In this document: positions 13,854-22,409 of the stretch, in pieces | How the letters are laid out: every line of letters starts with the position of its first letter | Numbering within the stretch: the first letter of the stretch is position 1 | Source of the DNA: Natrinema longum | Lineage (GTDB): Archaea; Halobacteriota; Halobacteria; Halobacteriales; Natrialbaceae | Length of the DNA: 64,000 nucleotides | NCBI RefSeq assembly: GCF_017352095.1 | Contig: NZ_CP071463.1 | Location: 1,240,001-1,304,000 of the forward strand | Direction: 5' to 3' | Notes under the pieces: model-generated | Databases searched by the model: none | Told to the model about the DNA's origin: nothing | What the model saw: only the letters and a program-made list of their open reading frames with translations | Position numbers and translations under genes: made by a program

Positions 13854-15377
13854 TTACTGCCTCCGTTCGCTCTCGGTGAAGTCGATCAGTTTGTCGATCG
13901 GGTGGAGTTGCGGTGCGACGATGTCGGTCTCGTGGGCAAGCACGTACTCGCGATAGTACAGCGGGAGCACGACCGCGTCGTCGACGACGCGTCGCTGGAC
14001 CGCACCGTAGGCCTCGCGTTTCGCTTCGGACGAGTCCGCCTGGTAGCCGTCCTCGATGAGCCGATCGACCTCCGGACCGGGATTCATCACGCCGGTTCCC
14101 TCTTGTTCGTACAGATCGCGGTTGTCACTGCCCAGCGAGTGGAACATCGCCCGGATGAGGTAGTCCGACGCGGCGCTGTTCGATCCAAACGAGACGATCG
14201 TGACGTGGGCCTCGCCGCCGACGAACCGCTCCCTGAACGCCGCCGATTCGGCGCTGGTAATCTCGCTGTCGACGCCGATCTCGTCGAACACGTGCTGGAG
14301 CCGCTCGGCGACGGTCCGATCGTCCGGCTCGTCGCCATCGATCAAGAGTTCGAGCGTCTCGCCGGTATACGCCGAGTCCGCGACGAGGTCGCGGGCCCGG
14401 TCGCGGTCGGGCCCATGTGTCGGAAGGTCGTCGTGGACGGCCCACGGGATCTCCGGCGAGATGGGACCACGGGCGGGATCGCCGATCCCCTCGAGGACAG
14501 TGTCGACGAGCCGTTCCTGGTCGATGGCGTGGGCGAGCCCCCGCCGGAACGTCCTGTCGTCGGTCGGTTCCGCGTAGATGTTCACTGCCCCGAAGCAGGC
14601 GTGGGGCGCTCGCTGGGTCGCCACGGTCGTCCCTGCTGCCGCCTCGAGTTGGGAAACGGCGCTGCGTGGCGGGCCGAGAGCGATATCGGCAGCCGCTCCC
14701 TCGAGCGCCTCGGTGCGGGTGGTCGCGTCGCTGACGACCTCGAACCGGAGTCGGTCGACGGTTGGGGTGGTGCGCCAGTGATCGTCGTAGGGGACGAGCG
14801 TCACGTCGTCGCCGTCGCGGTCCGCGAGTCGAAACGGTCCCGTCCCGATCGCGGCGCTCTCGTCCACGTCAGTGTCGGGATGGACGATCCCGAAGTAGCT
14901 GTGTGAGATCGATCCCGGAAACGTCGGAAACGGTTCGGTCGTCTCGAACGCGACGGCATGGTCGGCGAGTGCCCGCACACCGTCGGGTTCGACGTTGATC
15001 CAGCCAGTCGCCTCGTGGTGGTCGATCAGCGTTTCGAACGACGAGACGACGGTCTCGGCCGTCAACTCCGCACCGTTGTGAAACCTCACGTCCTCGCGGA
15101 GGTCGAACCGCCACGTGTACTCGTCCATCCGTTTCCAGTCGGTCGCGAGCAGCGGTTCCGGTTTCATCTCGGCGTTCGCTCGGACGAGCGGCTCGAACAC
15201 CTCGGTGTAGTATGGGATGACGCCGCCGTAGACGCCCCAGTTGCCGTCCTGTGACGTCTCAGGGCGAGCAACCGTTACTTCGGCTCCGTCGGACGAACCG
15301 GTGAGACACCCCGCCATCGAACCGATACCGACACCGATGCTCCCGAGAACGCGCCGTCTCGAATGACTCCCACGCAT
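13854..15377 (-). CDS. Family 5 extracellular solute-binding lipoprotein (peptide/nickel type)
   Basis: 507 residues. The N-terminus has a twin-arginine stretch (SRRRVLGSIG) and a lipobox ending in MAGC, so export is probably by Tat with lipid anchoring. The body has family 5 hallmarks: YTWRFDLREDVRFHNG near residue 90 and GTGPFRL later. It captures the ligand outside the cell and delivers it to the two permeases encoded next. It is the first gene of a four-gene operon with a conspicuous repeat-bearing promoter at 15488-15528. Ligand unknown. Confidence 0.9.
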   Translation of the reverse strand: MRGSHSRRRVLGSIGVGIGSMAGCLTGSSDGAEVTVARPETSQDGNWGVYGGVIPYYTEVFEPLVRANAEMKPEPLLATDWKRMDEYTWRFDLREDVRFHNGAELTAETVVSSFETLIDHHEATGWINVEPDGVRALADHAVAFETTEPFPTFPGSISHSYFGIVHPDTDVDESAAIGTGPFRLADRDGDDVTLVPYDDHWRTTPTVDRLRFEVVSDATTRTEALEGAAADIALGPPRSAVSQLEAAAGTTVATQRAPHACFGAVNIYAEPTDDRTFRRGLAHAIDQERLVDTVLEGIGDPARGPISPEIPWAVHDDLPTHGPDRDRARDLVADSAYTGETLELLIDGDEPDDRTVAERLQHVFDEIGVDSEITSAESAAFRERFVGGEAHVTIVSFGSNSAASDYLIRAMFHSLGSDNRDLYEQEGTGVMNPGPEVDRLIEDGYQADSSEAKREAYGAVQRRVVDDAVVLPLYYREYVLAHETDIVAPQLHPIDKLIDFTESERRQ

Positions 15378-15487
15378 ACTATCGCCGCTCTCGACACGCG
15401 GCTGCCGGTGATTCCCCGTCCGATCCGTCTCCTGACTCGTTGCCGATCGTCTCGCGACGAACGGATCCGTCTACGTGACTCGTGTTC

Positions 15488-15528
15488 TTCACAAGTGAAA
15501 TTGTACAAGTGAAACTTTATTTTATTAA
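15488..15528 (-). promoter_or_regulatory. Promoter with tandem operator-like repeats for the ABC operon
   Basis: On the minus strand a TATA-like AT run (complement of 15515-15528) is followed by two direct copies of acaagtgaaa (15491-15500 and 15505-15514, 14-bp period). The first lies in the near-palindrome ttcacaagtgaa. The repeats cover the expected transcription start, the right place for a repressor. A leader of about 110 bases would follow. Confidence 0.5.
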
Positions 15529-15628
15529 CGGTTCGAATCGATCGGAGCTGTCGCTTGGCATCGATCGAAGGCGACACTCACGGGCGACCGGAGCGATCCA
15601 GAAACAAAATATCGGGCAGTAGGACCGC

Positions 15629-16216
15629 TCAGTCCCCGGTTCCGTACTCGTCAAGTGACCGATCGGTTCCGTTCGAACGGTGACGCGTCGCCAGTCCGGC
15701 GAGATGTGGGGTCTCGGGGACGATCAGTTCCGTGCAGGCGGTCTCACAGGCGCTTTTGCTTCCGGGGAGACAGAAGACCGGCGTATCGACGGCGATTCCC
15801 GCCGTCGCGCGCGAGGCCATCGCCCGCGTACCGACTTCCTCCCACGAGAGCGATCGGAACAACTCGCCGAACCCGGGCAACTCGCGCTCGAACAGTGCGG
15901 ACGTCGCCTCCGGTGAAACGTCGTCGGCGGTGACGCCGGTACCGCCGGTGGTACAGACGACGTCGATATCCCGGCGCGCGACCAGCCCCCGGACCGCGGT
16001 CCGGATCGCCGAGTAGTCGTCCCGGACCAGCAGTCGTTCCTGAATCTCGTGGCCCTCGGCTTCGAAACACGCCTGAATGGTATCGCCACCGGGATCGTCG
16101 GGATCGTCCTCGCCCGCGCGCGAGCTCGAGACGGTGACGATGCCGACGTAGAGCGGGTCGATGACGTCGTGGCCGTGAGCGTCGGTACTCCGTCGGTCGT
16201 CGCTATCACTGGACAT
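15629..16216 (-). CDS. moaB: MoaB/MogA-family molybdopterin adenylyltransferase
   Basis: 195 residues. The MoCF-binding fold is recognisable: YVGIVTVSSSRAG, then GDTIQACFEAEGHEI, the nucleotide-binding CTTGGTGVTADD, PGFGELFRSLSWEEVGTRA and the late VFCLPGSKSACETA. The family activates molybdopterin by adenylation in molybdenum/tungsten cofactor synthesis. It carries an acidic, His-containing N-terminal extension of about 20 residues as is common in haloarchaea. It stands alone between the ABC operon and tRNA-Asn. Confidence 0.9.
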   Translation of the reverse strand: MSSDSDDRRSTDAHGHDVIDPLYVGIVTVSSSRAGEDDPDDPGGDTIQACFEAEGHEIQERLLVRDDYSAIRTAVRGLVARRDIDVVCTTGGTGVTADDVSPEATSALFERELPGFGELFRSLSWEEVGTRAMASRATAGIAVDTPVFCLPGSKSACETACTELIVPETPHLAGLATRHRSNGTDRSLDEYGTGD

Positions 16217-16382
16217 GTACGCACGTCACTGCCGGAAGACGATTAATCCCTCCCCCGAACGGCAGCAGATCGGCTGCCGGTCGGTCCGAGCGAGCGACAG
16301 CCCAGTTATCGCGACGGGTATCGCGTTGGATCGCGTTTCCAGGAAGGAGACGGCTCTCCCGTGACCGTAAGTTTCGAAGAAG

Positions 16383-16455
16383 CGCCGAAGCCAGGACTCG
16401 AACCTGGGACAACCTCGTTAACAGCGAGGTGCTCTACCATCTGAGCTACTTCGGC
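16383..16455 (-). tRNA. tRNA-Asn (GUU)
   Basis: A minus-strand cloverleaf of 73 nt: acceptor GCCGAAG/CTTCGGC, D stem GCTC/GAGC, anticodon loop CTGTTAA with anticodon GTT, T arm with TTCGAGT, discriminator G at 16383. No intron and no encoded CCA. It lies between moaB and the CCA-adding enzyme gene. Confidence 0.95.
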
Positions 16456-16550
16456 TCATCCTGTGATAGCCGGGTGCATTTGATAGGGCTTTCGTTTTGC
16501 CTGCATCGGGTTCGACACCCTTTCACGCACTGCTCGAGTACCCCTACCCG

Positions 16551-17951
16551 ATGAGCGAGGAGGACGCAGACGGCGACGAACCCGCCGAGAGAGACGGGCA
16601 TCGAGACGTCGAACACGTCGTCGCCGAGGTTCGAGCACGGGTCACGCCCGACGAGGACGAACGGCGACGCCTCCGCGAGGTCGCCGACCGGCTCATGGAT
16701 CGGGCCGAAACCGCGGCGACGGCGCTGTGTTCCGACGCCGACGTGTTGCAGGTCGGCTCGACCGCACGCGACACCTGGATCAGCGGCGATCGCGACATCG
16801 ACATCTTCGTCCGATTCCCGCCGGAACTCGACCGCGAAACGCTCGAGGAGTACGGCCTCGAGGTCGGCCACGCGACCCTTCCGGAGGGTCACGAGGAGTA
16901 CGCCGAACATCCGTACGTCAAGGGAGCGGTCGAGGGGTTCGACATCGACGTCGTCCCCTGTTTCCGACTCGAGTCGGCCACCGAGATCCGATCGGCCGTC
17001 GACCGGACGCCGTTTCACACCCGGTACCTGCAACAGCGACTCGACGACGACCTCGCGGGCGACGTCCGCGTTGCCAAGCAGTTCCTCACCGGAATCGGCG
17101 TCTACGGCAGCGATCTCCGAACGCGTGGCTTCAGCGGCTATCTGACCGAACTGCTCGTCTGCGAGTACGGCGGCGTTCGAGCGCTACTCGAGGCCGCGGC
17201 CGACTGGCAGCCGCCGGTCGAACTCGATCCCGAAGCCCACGGCCACACGACGTTCGACGATCCGCTCGTGGTCATCGATCCGACGGACCCCGAGCGCAAC
17301 GTCGCGGCCGTCTGCTCGTCCGAGAACGTCGCCCGGTTCCAACACTACGCCCGCGAGTTCCTCGAGACGCCCCGGTTCGACCTCTTCGAACCCGACGAGC
17401 CCGCCCCCCTGTCCGAATCCGAACTGCTCGGACACCTCGCTCGCCGGGGCACCACCGCCGTTGCGATCCGGTTCGACGCGCCCGACCTCGTCGAGGATCA
17501 GCTCTACCCGCAGCTACAGAAATCAGTGACGGGAATCACACAGGGGCTGAACGATCGCGGGTTCGACGTCTTCCGATCGACGGCGATCGCGGACGAGACC
17601 GCCGTCGTCTTCGCCGAACTCGCGGTCAGTGAGCGCCCCGCAGTCGAACGCCACGCGGGGCCGCCCGTTCACGTTCGTGACCACGCCGAGGGGTTCTACG
17701 ACACCTACGCCGACGATGCCGACGCCTACGGTCCCTTCATCGAGGACGGCCGATACGTGACCGAGCGCGAGCGGGCGTTCACTACCGCTCGCGCGTTTCT
17801 CGAGAGCGATCGCCTGTTCGACGTGGGGCTCGGCGCACACGTCGAGACCGCACTCGAGGACGGCTACGAAGTCCTGCTCGACGAGGAGGTCACCGCCCTC
17901 TTAGAAGCGTTCGGAACGGAGCTCGCGGCCTACTTCGATCCGCGTCCCTGA
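16551..17951 (+). CDS. cca: Archaeal CCA-adding enzyme (class I tRNA nucleotidyltransferase)
   Basis: 466 residues from ATG 16551; the in-frame extension to 16497 has poor coding character. The nucleotidyltransferase signature is GSTARDTWISGDRDIDIF, with the catalytic D-x-D pair, followed by FDIDVVPCF carrying the third carboxylate. The central and tail domains (GFSGYLTELLV; VEDQLYPQLQKS; PFIEDGRYVTERER) match class I archaeal enzymes. It builds the CCA end on all tRNAs, needed because the tRNA genes here do not encode it. It ends toward the deacetylase gene with a large nested inverted repeat between them. Confidence 0.95.
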   Translation: MSEEDADGDEPAERDGHRDVEHVVAEVRARVTPDEDERRRLREVADRLMDRAETAATALCSDADVLQVGSTARDTWISGDRDIDIFVRFPPELDRETLEEYGLEVGHATLPEGHEEYAEHPYVKGAVEGFDIDVVPCFRLESATEIRSAVDRTPFHTRYLQQRLDDDLAGDVRVAKQFLTGIGVYGSDLRTRGFSGYLTELLVCEYGGVRALLEAAADWQPPVELDPEAHGHTTFDDPLVVIDPTDPERNVAAVCSSENVARFQHYAREFLETPRFDLFEPDEPAPLSESELLGHLARRGTTAVAIRFDAPDLVEDQLYPQLQKSVTGITQGLNDRGFDVFRSTAIADETAVVFAELAVSERPAVERHAGPPVHVRDHAEGFYDTYADDADAYGPFIEDGRYVTERERAFTTARAFLESDRLFDVGLGAHVETALEDGYEVLLDEEVTALLEAFGTELAAYFDPRP

Positions 17952-17996
17952 GTCCGGCCGGCCACGCGGTCCAGTCGACCAGTTCTACCCGTCCAT

Positions 17997-18065
17997 ACGG
18001 TCTGCTGTACGTCAGCGACGGTGTAACCCATGACAGCGGTTACACCGATCGTTACAGCAGACCGT
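17997..18065. terminator. Nested inverted repeat between convergent genes
   Basis: Outer arms of 13 bp match perfectly (17997-18009 with 18053-18065; ACGGTCTGCTGTA). Inner arms of 10 bp match perfectly (18019-18028 with 18038-18047; CGGTGTAACC) around a 9-nt loop. The right arm ends two bases before the stop codon of the deacetylase gene. It could act as a bidirectional terminator for cca and the histone operon. Confidence 0.7.
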
Positions 18066-18066
18066 C

Positions 18067-19098
18067 TCAGTCGCCCAGCTCCGGCTCGAGGTCGTGGGCC
18101 TCGAGGACGTCTTCGAGGACGGATTCCGCGTTGTCGCCGAGTTCGTCGTCGTCGGGTTCGATCGGCTCGCGACCGTCGAACGTTTCGTGGACGATGGCCA
18201 CGCTGTCGGCGAGCACGTCCAGCCCGTAGCCGCCCTCGAGGACGAACGCGAGCGCGGCGTCGGTGTCGTCGGCGAGGGATCGGACGCGGTCGCTCATGAG
18301 GGCGTAGGCCTCCGTCGAGAGGCGAATCCGGGAGATCGGATCGTGGCGGTGGGCGTCGAAGCCGGCGCTGATCAACAGCAAGTCGGGATCGAAGTCGGTC
18401 AGTGCGGCGGTGATCGGCCCCTCGAGGGCGGCCAGGTATTCGGCGTCGTCGGTTCCTGCCGGCATCGGGACGTTCATCGTCGTCCCCTCACCGTCGCCGT
18501 CCCCGATTTCGTCGATCGCTCCAGTGCCGGGATAGAGCTCCTTTTCGTGGAGCGAGACGAAGAAGACGTCGCCCCGATCGTAGAAGATGTCCTGCGTCCC
18601 GTTGCCGTGGTGGACGTCCCAGTCGATGATCGCAACGCTGTCGACGTCGTACTCGTCGTGATCGAGCGCGTGCTGGGCGGCGACGGCGACGTTGTTGACG
18701 AAACAAAACCCCATGGCGTTGTCGTACACCGCGTGATGGCCCGGCGGACGGCCGATCGAGAACGGCGTCTCTCGTCCCGTTGCTCCCTCGAGGGCCTGTT
18801 CGGCGGCCCAGCAGGCGAGCCCGGCGCTTTGACGGGCCGCGTCCCACGTTTCTTCGACGGCGGTGGTGTCGGGATCCCAGCTGCCACCGCCATCGTCACA
18901 GAACTCCCGGACGGACTCGAGGTACGCCCGCTCGTGGACGGCCGCCATCGTGTCGAGTTCGCAGGAGTCGGATTCGACGTACTCGACGCCGTGTTTTTTC
19001 TTCAGCCGTTCCCGAATCGCCCGTAGCCGGTCCGGCGACTCGGGATGGCGCGAACCGGGATCGTGTGCGAGACAGAGCTCGCTGTAGCCGAACTGCAT
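18067..19098 (-). CDS. HDAC/AcuC-family deacetylase
   Basis: 343 residues. Full class I/II-like deacetylase motifs are present: HPESPDRL near the start, RPPGHHA, GFCFVNNVAVAA, DWDVHHGNGTQ (zinc ligands), SAGFDAH and VLEGGYGLDVLADS. The enzyme removes acetyl groups from lysines (or polyamines) with zinc. It begins only four bases after the histone gene ends and is the third gene of an RPA-histone-deacetylase operon. That context makes chromatin proteins or the ssDNA-binding protein plausible substrates, though this is inference; haloarchaeal orthologues are commonly annotated as histone deacetylase (HdaI). Confidence 0.92.
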   Translation of the reverse strand: MQFGYSELCLAHDPGSRHPESPDRLRAIRERLKKKHGVEYVESDSCELDTMAAVHERAYLESVREFCDDGGGSWDPDTTAVEETWDAARQSAGLACWAAEQALEGATGRETPFSIGRPPGHHAVYDNAMGFCFVNNVAVAAQHALDHDEYDVDSVAIIDWDVHHGNGTQDIFYDRGDVFFVSLHEKELYPGTGAIDEIGDGDGEGTTMNVPMPAGTDDAEYLAALEGPITAALTDFDPDLLLISAGFDAHRHDPISRIRLSTEAYALMSDRVRSLADDTDAALAFVLEGGYGLDVLADSVAIVHETFDGREPIEPDDDELGDNAESVLEDVLEAHDLEPELGD

Positions 19099-19102
19099 TT
19101 GC

Positions 19103-19534
19103 TCACTCGAACAACGAGAAGTACGTCTCGATGTCGTCGTCGGTGATCGTCCGCCGATCGGCGTGGTGTGCGAGGATCGCGGCCGCTCGGGCGACGTTGT
19201 CCGCGTAGTCCTCGAGGATATCGGCTAGCGCGATGCGTGCGTCCATCGAGACGCGATATCGGTCGTCGATCTCCAACCTGGCGATGCGGTCGACCGGTGC
19301 AACCGGGAGCTCGAGCTCGTCCTTGTCGACGACCCGATCGACGCCGAAATCACCAGCCATCAACGTCTTGCGTCCGTCCGTCGTCGCCGTTTCGGCGGCG
19401 TCGATCGCGAGTTCGCTCCCGTGTTCCTGAATCCGTGTTGCGAGTTCCTTCGACGCGTCGGCACTCACCCGAAGATCGCCCGCGTTCCGCCGGATGATCG
19501 TATCCACCGGGGCGAACGGGAGTTCGACGTTCAT
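19103..19534 (-). CDS. Archaeal histone with two fused histone folds
   Basis: 143 residues from ATG 19534 (MNVELPFAPVDTIIRR); a 23-codon upstream extension lacks coding character. Two histone folds are fused head to tail. The first starts at ELPFAPVDTIIRRN and the second at ELPVAPVDRIARLE, each followed by helices such as ASKELATRIQEHGSELA and ARIALADILEDYADNVA. Doublet histones of this kind are typical of haloarchaea and replace the histone dimer. The protein is acidic, as are halophilic histones, so nucleosome-like packing is uncertain. It lies between the RPA-like gene (65 bases upstream) and the deacetylase gene (4 bases downstream). Confidence 0.92.
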   Translation of the reverse strand: MNVELPFAPVDTIIRRNAGDLRVSADASKELATRIQEHGSELAIDAAETATTDGRKTLMAGDFGVDRVVDKDELELPVAPVDRIARLEIDDRYRVSMDARIALADILEDYADNVARAAAILAHHADRRTITDDDIETYFSLFE

Positions 19535-19599
19535 ATCATGATAGGCGAAGCTAACTCCCTTAACGCTTTTCCTAGACTGCGATGAGGTTGCTCGCGGCG

Positions 19600-21087
19600 T
19601 CAAAACACGTCGTTTGCCTCGAGACGGCCATCGTGGACGATCCCTCGGGCGGTTACCTCCTCGCCGAGGCCGACGTCGACGTCGGTCACGACGCTCATCG
19701 TCGTTTCGCCGTCGTCGAGGACGACCGGATCTCCCGCCTGGACGACGACGCCGGTGAACTCGAGTTCGTCGCCGTCGGCTGGCTCGTCCCCACCGGTCTC
19801 ACCGCTGGGGGTGTCGCCGGTCTCGGCCGTGGGGTCGCTGGCCGACGCCGTCGAGTCGGTCGAACCCGGACCGTCCGCCGTCGATCCCCCGTCGGACTCG
19901 TCGTCGCCGGCAAACGCCGACAGCCCCGCGTTTTGGTCGCTCGAGCCGTCCGCATCCGCCTGGCTGCTCCCGGAGCCGGCGGACTCGGATTCCAGTACCG
20001 TAATCGTCGACTGCCACCCCGCGGAGGCCTCGAGGTCGTCCTGCCAGCCGTCCTGAATTTCGACGTCGCCGAGCGCCACCTCGTCGCCCGGCCCCACGTC
20101 GATGTCGGCTTTCTCGCCCCAGAGGGCGACGCGGATGTCGTCGGTCGCGTCCTGGACGCGGATGTTGCGGACCTGTCCCTCCGAGCCGTCGTCGCGGTCG
20201 AAGGTGCGCTTGGGATCCGCCGAGCGGACGACGCCCGCGATGTCGACGACCTGATCGATCTCGAGGTCCTCGATGGGGGTGCTCTCGGGGACGTACTCGA
20301 CGTCCTCGTCGACTTCCTCGACCGCACCGCGATTGCCGACGTGGAGTTCGAGGCTGCCGTCGCGATCCTTGACGTAGCCGTCGATCACCTCGACGGTCGT
20401 GCCCGCCTCGAGGTCCGTGGCCAGATCGGCCTGCTCGTCCCAGAGCGTGACCCGGATACGGCCGGTCGAATCGCCGAGCACGAGGTTCGAAACCTTCCCT
20501 TCGGAGCCGTCGTCGCGGTCGAAGGTGCGGACGCTGTCGGTGTCGAGAAGCAAGCCCACGAGATTGACGTTCGAGAGGCCAAGCGAGAGGTCCTCGACGG
20601 TGTACGTATCCGAAACCTGTACCTCGATCTCGGTGTCCGGATCGGGTTCGACGTTGTCGACGCTGATCTCGACGCCACTGAATCCCTCCTTGGGTCGGCC
20701 CTTGATCCGCAGCACCTGCCCCTCCTCGAGTTCCTCGATGGCGGCCTCGGCGTGATCGTCCCAGAACGCCGCCCGCACCGACCCGGTCTCGTCTGCCACT
20801 TCGACGTTGACGACCTGTCCGTCCTCGTCCTCGCCGTCGCGTTCGAAGGTCCGTTTCTCGCCGATCGAGATCACCTTGGCGACGAACTTAGCCTCTTCCA
20901 TTCCGGGCTCGATGTCGGCGATCCCGCCGACCTCGCTCTCGCCGACTTCGTGAGCGACGAGCATCGCCGCCGTCTCCTCGTCGGCGAGTCCACCCATCTG
21001 CTCGACTTTCGCCTCGACGGCCTCGCGAAACTCCTCGAGAGAAACGTCGGCCTCGAGGTCCTCATATACGCCCTCGATGTCGCTCAT
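19600..21087 (-). CDS. RPA-like single-stranded DNA-binding protein with several OB folds
   Basis: 495 residues from ATG 21087 (MSDIEGVYEDL). After a helical N-terminal domain come three OB-fold repeats with the same signature, roughly KRTFERDGEDEDGQV, VRTFDRDDGSEGKV and KRTFDRDDGSEGQV, each followed by a strand ending in VRVALWGE-like sequence. A long Ser/Gly/Asp linker (about 385-445) leads to a fourth short beta domain. This is the haloarchaeal replication factor A (RpaC-like) layout. It protects ssDNA in replication and repair. It is first gene of the operon with histone and deacetylase. Confidence 0.88.
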   Translation of the reverse strand: MSDIEGVYEDLEADVSLEEFREAVEAKVEQMGGLADEETAAMLVAHEVGESEVGGIADIEPGMEEAKFVAKVISIGEKRTFERDGEDEDGQVVNVEVADETGSVRAAFWDDHAEAAIEELEEGQVLRIKGRPKEGFSGVEISVDNVEPDPDTEIEVQVSDTYTVEDLSLGLSNVNLVGLLLDTDSVRTFDRDDGSEGKVSNLVLGDSTGRIRVTLWDEQADLATDLEAGTTVEVIDGYVKDRDGSLELHVGNRGAVEEVDEDVEYVPESTPIEDLEIDQVVDIAGVVRSADPKRTFDRDDGSEGQVRNIRVQDATDDIRVALWGEKADIDVGPGDEVALGDVEIQDGWQDDLEASAGWQSTITVLESESAGSGSSQADADGSSDQNAGLSAFAGDDESDGGSTADGPGSTDSTASASDPTAETGDTPSGETGGDEPADGDELEFTGVVVQAGDPVVLDDGETTMSVVTDVDVGLGEEVTARGIVHDGRLEANDVF

Positions 21088-21330
21088 TCTATGCTCGTGC
21101 ATGGGTAGCCCGCGCATAAGCGTTATCCATTCGGTGTCCCGCTGCTGTGGCGCGTTCGGGATCGACAGCGCCTCTACACGCCGTATGTCGGGATCCCGAT
21201 CCTACAAAAACGGTTCGTCGTGGCCGTGCGTCGCCGAGACGCCAGCGGGTGAGCATACACGATGCTGGCCGCGCCACGACGGATAAACGTCAGTATGGTC
21301 GGGATCGGTGCGATGGGACTCGGCACCCGA

Positions 21331-21966
21331 CTACTCGTCGGGATACTTGGGCTCTCGTTTCTCCGCGCGCTGGAGTGCCGTCTCCACCACGTCGCGAACG
21401 TCGCCGTGGAAGACGTCCCCGTGACCCGCGTACATGTGCTCGACGCCGGCAGCCTCGCTTCGCTCCTCGGGCATGCGCTCGAGGAGGTCCCGAACGCTCT
21501 CGATGAGTCGCTCGCGGGACTGACCGGCCATGTCCGTGCGACCGAAACTGCCGTAGTCGAAGGCCCCGTCGTCGTGGACGACGACGTCGCCGGAGAACAG
21601 CGACGAGTCGGAGACGAGCGAGACGTGATCGTCGGCGTGACCCGGGGTGTAGACGACCTCGAACCCCTCGTCGCCGATCGTGACGGTGTCGCCGTCGTCG
21701 ATCGCGTGGGTCCGCGTCGGATGCTCGGCGTAGGCGTAGACTGCGGGATCGAACGCCTCGACCACCGCCTCGAGCCGGGCGACGTGGTCGCCGTGTTGGT
21801 GGGTCATGACGACGGCCTCGAGCTCGTCGGTGTGCTCGCGGATTTCGTCGACGACGCCCTCGACCGCGCCGGCGTCGACCAGCGTCGCCGTTCCGTCCTC
21901 GCCGACGGCGAGGTAGGCGTTGCAGGTGAACGTCTCCGCGTCCTCGGTGACGTGGTGGACTTCCAT
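21331..21966 (-). CDS. Metallo-beta-lactamase-fold hydrolase
   Basis: 211 residues from ATG 21966 (MEVHHVTEDAETFTCN); the upstream extension runs through the tandem repeats at 22026-22065. The metal motif is THQHGDHV (H-x-H-x-D-H), with GHADDHV and a later LFSGD and GHG supplying further ligands, as in glyoxalase II-like hydrolases. Substrate is unknown; thioester or other ester hydrolysis is typical. It is a single gene on the minus strand, divergent from the small acidic protein gene. Confidence 0.85.
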   Translation of the reverse strand: MEVHHVTEDAETFTCNAYLAVGEDGTATLVDAGAVEGVVDEIREHTDELEAVVMTHQHGDHVARLEAVVEAFDPAVYAYAEHPTRTHAIDDGDTVTIGDEGFEVVYTPGHADDHVSLVSDSSLFSGDVVVHDDGAFDYGSFGRTDMAGQSRERLIESVRDLLERMPEERSEAAGVEHMYAGHGDVFHGDVRDVVETALQRAEKREPKYPDE

Positions 21967-22025
21967 ACGCTGACAGTGGACGGCGGACGGCAAAAACGGT
22001 CCCCTCGAGGACCGCTGAGAAAAAG

Positions 22026-22065
22026 GGTATCCTCGACGACGGGACGGTATCCTCGACGACGGAAC
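22026..22065. repeat. Two tandem copies of a 20-bp unit
   Basis: ggtatcctcgacgacggRac occurs at 22026-22045 and 22046-22065, followed by ggcgataccgtcc, whose taccgtcc is an inverted echo of the unit junction. It lies about 60-100 bases upstream of the hydrolase start on the minus strand. Confidence 0.6.
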
Positions 22066-22229
22066 GGCGATACCGTCCGCCACTGTCTGGCAGCGACGGT
22101 ATTGGCGGATATATTCGATCGGCGAACGATCCGTTCCAGAGGCGCTCCCGAACGGGATGGCTGGTTAGGGAACCCCAATAAACTGGTAACCGCGGAATTT
22201 TTCAATCGGAATCTCGTATAGGACACCGT

Positions 22230-22406
22230 ATGGGATTCGGGAGCTACGACGAATCCGAGCAACAGGAAGTCGACGCTGATTTTGACGACGACGACGCGGT
22301 TCAGTCGGGAGAGAACAGCCACAACGGGACCATCGAGTTCGAAAACGGTGCGTCCAGCGACGAACTGCTCGATCGGCTCAAGGAGATCAAAGACGAGAGC
22401 GACTAG
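22230..22406 (+). CDS. Small acidic haloarchaeal protein (DUF5786-like)
   Basis: 58 residues, read directly from the sequence: ATG 22230, TAG 22404-22406. It begins MGFGSYDESEQQE and contains an Asp run (DFDDDDA) and the helical end SSDELLDRLKEIKDE. This small family is widespread in haloarchaea; I recall it as DUF5786, from memory. The product is extremely acidic with no cysteines. It is followed after three bases by the DUF99 gene, so the two share a transcript. Confidence 0.8.
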   Translation: MGFGSYDESEQQEVDADFDDDDAVQSGENSHNGTIEFENGASSDELLDRLKEIKDESD

Positions 22407-22409
22407 CGG

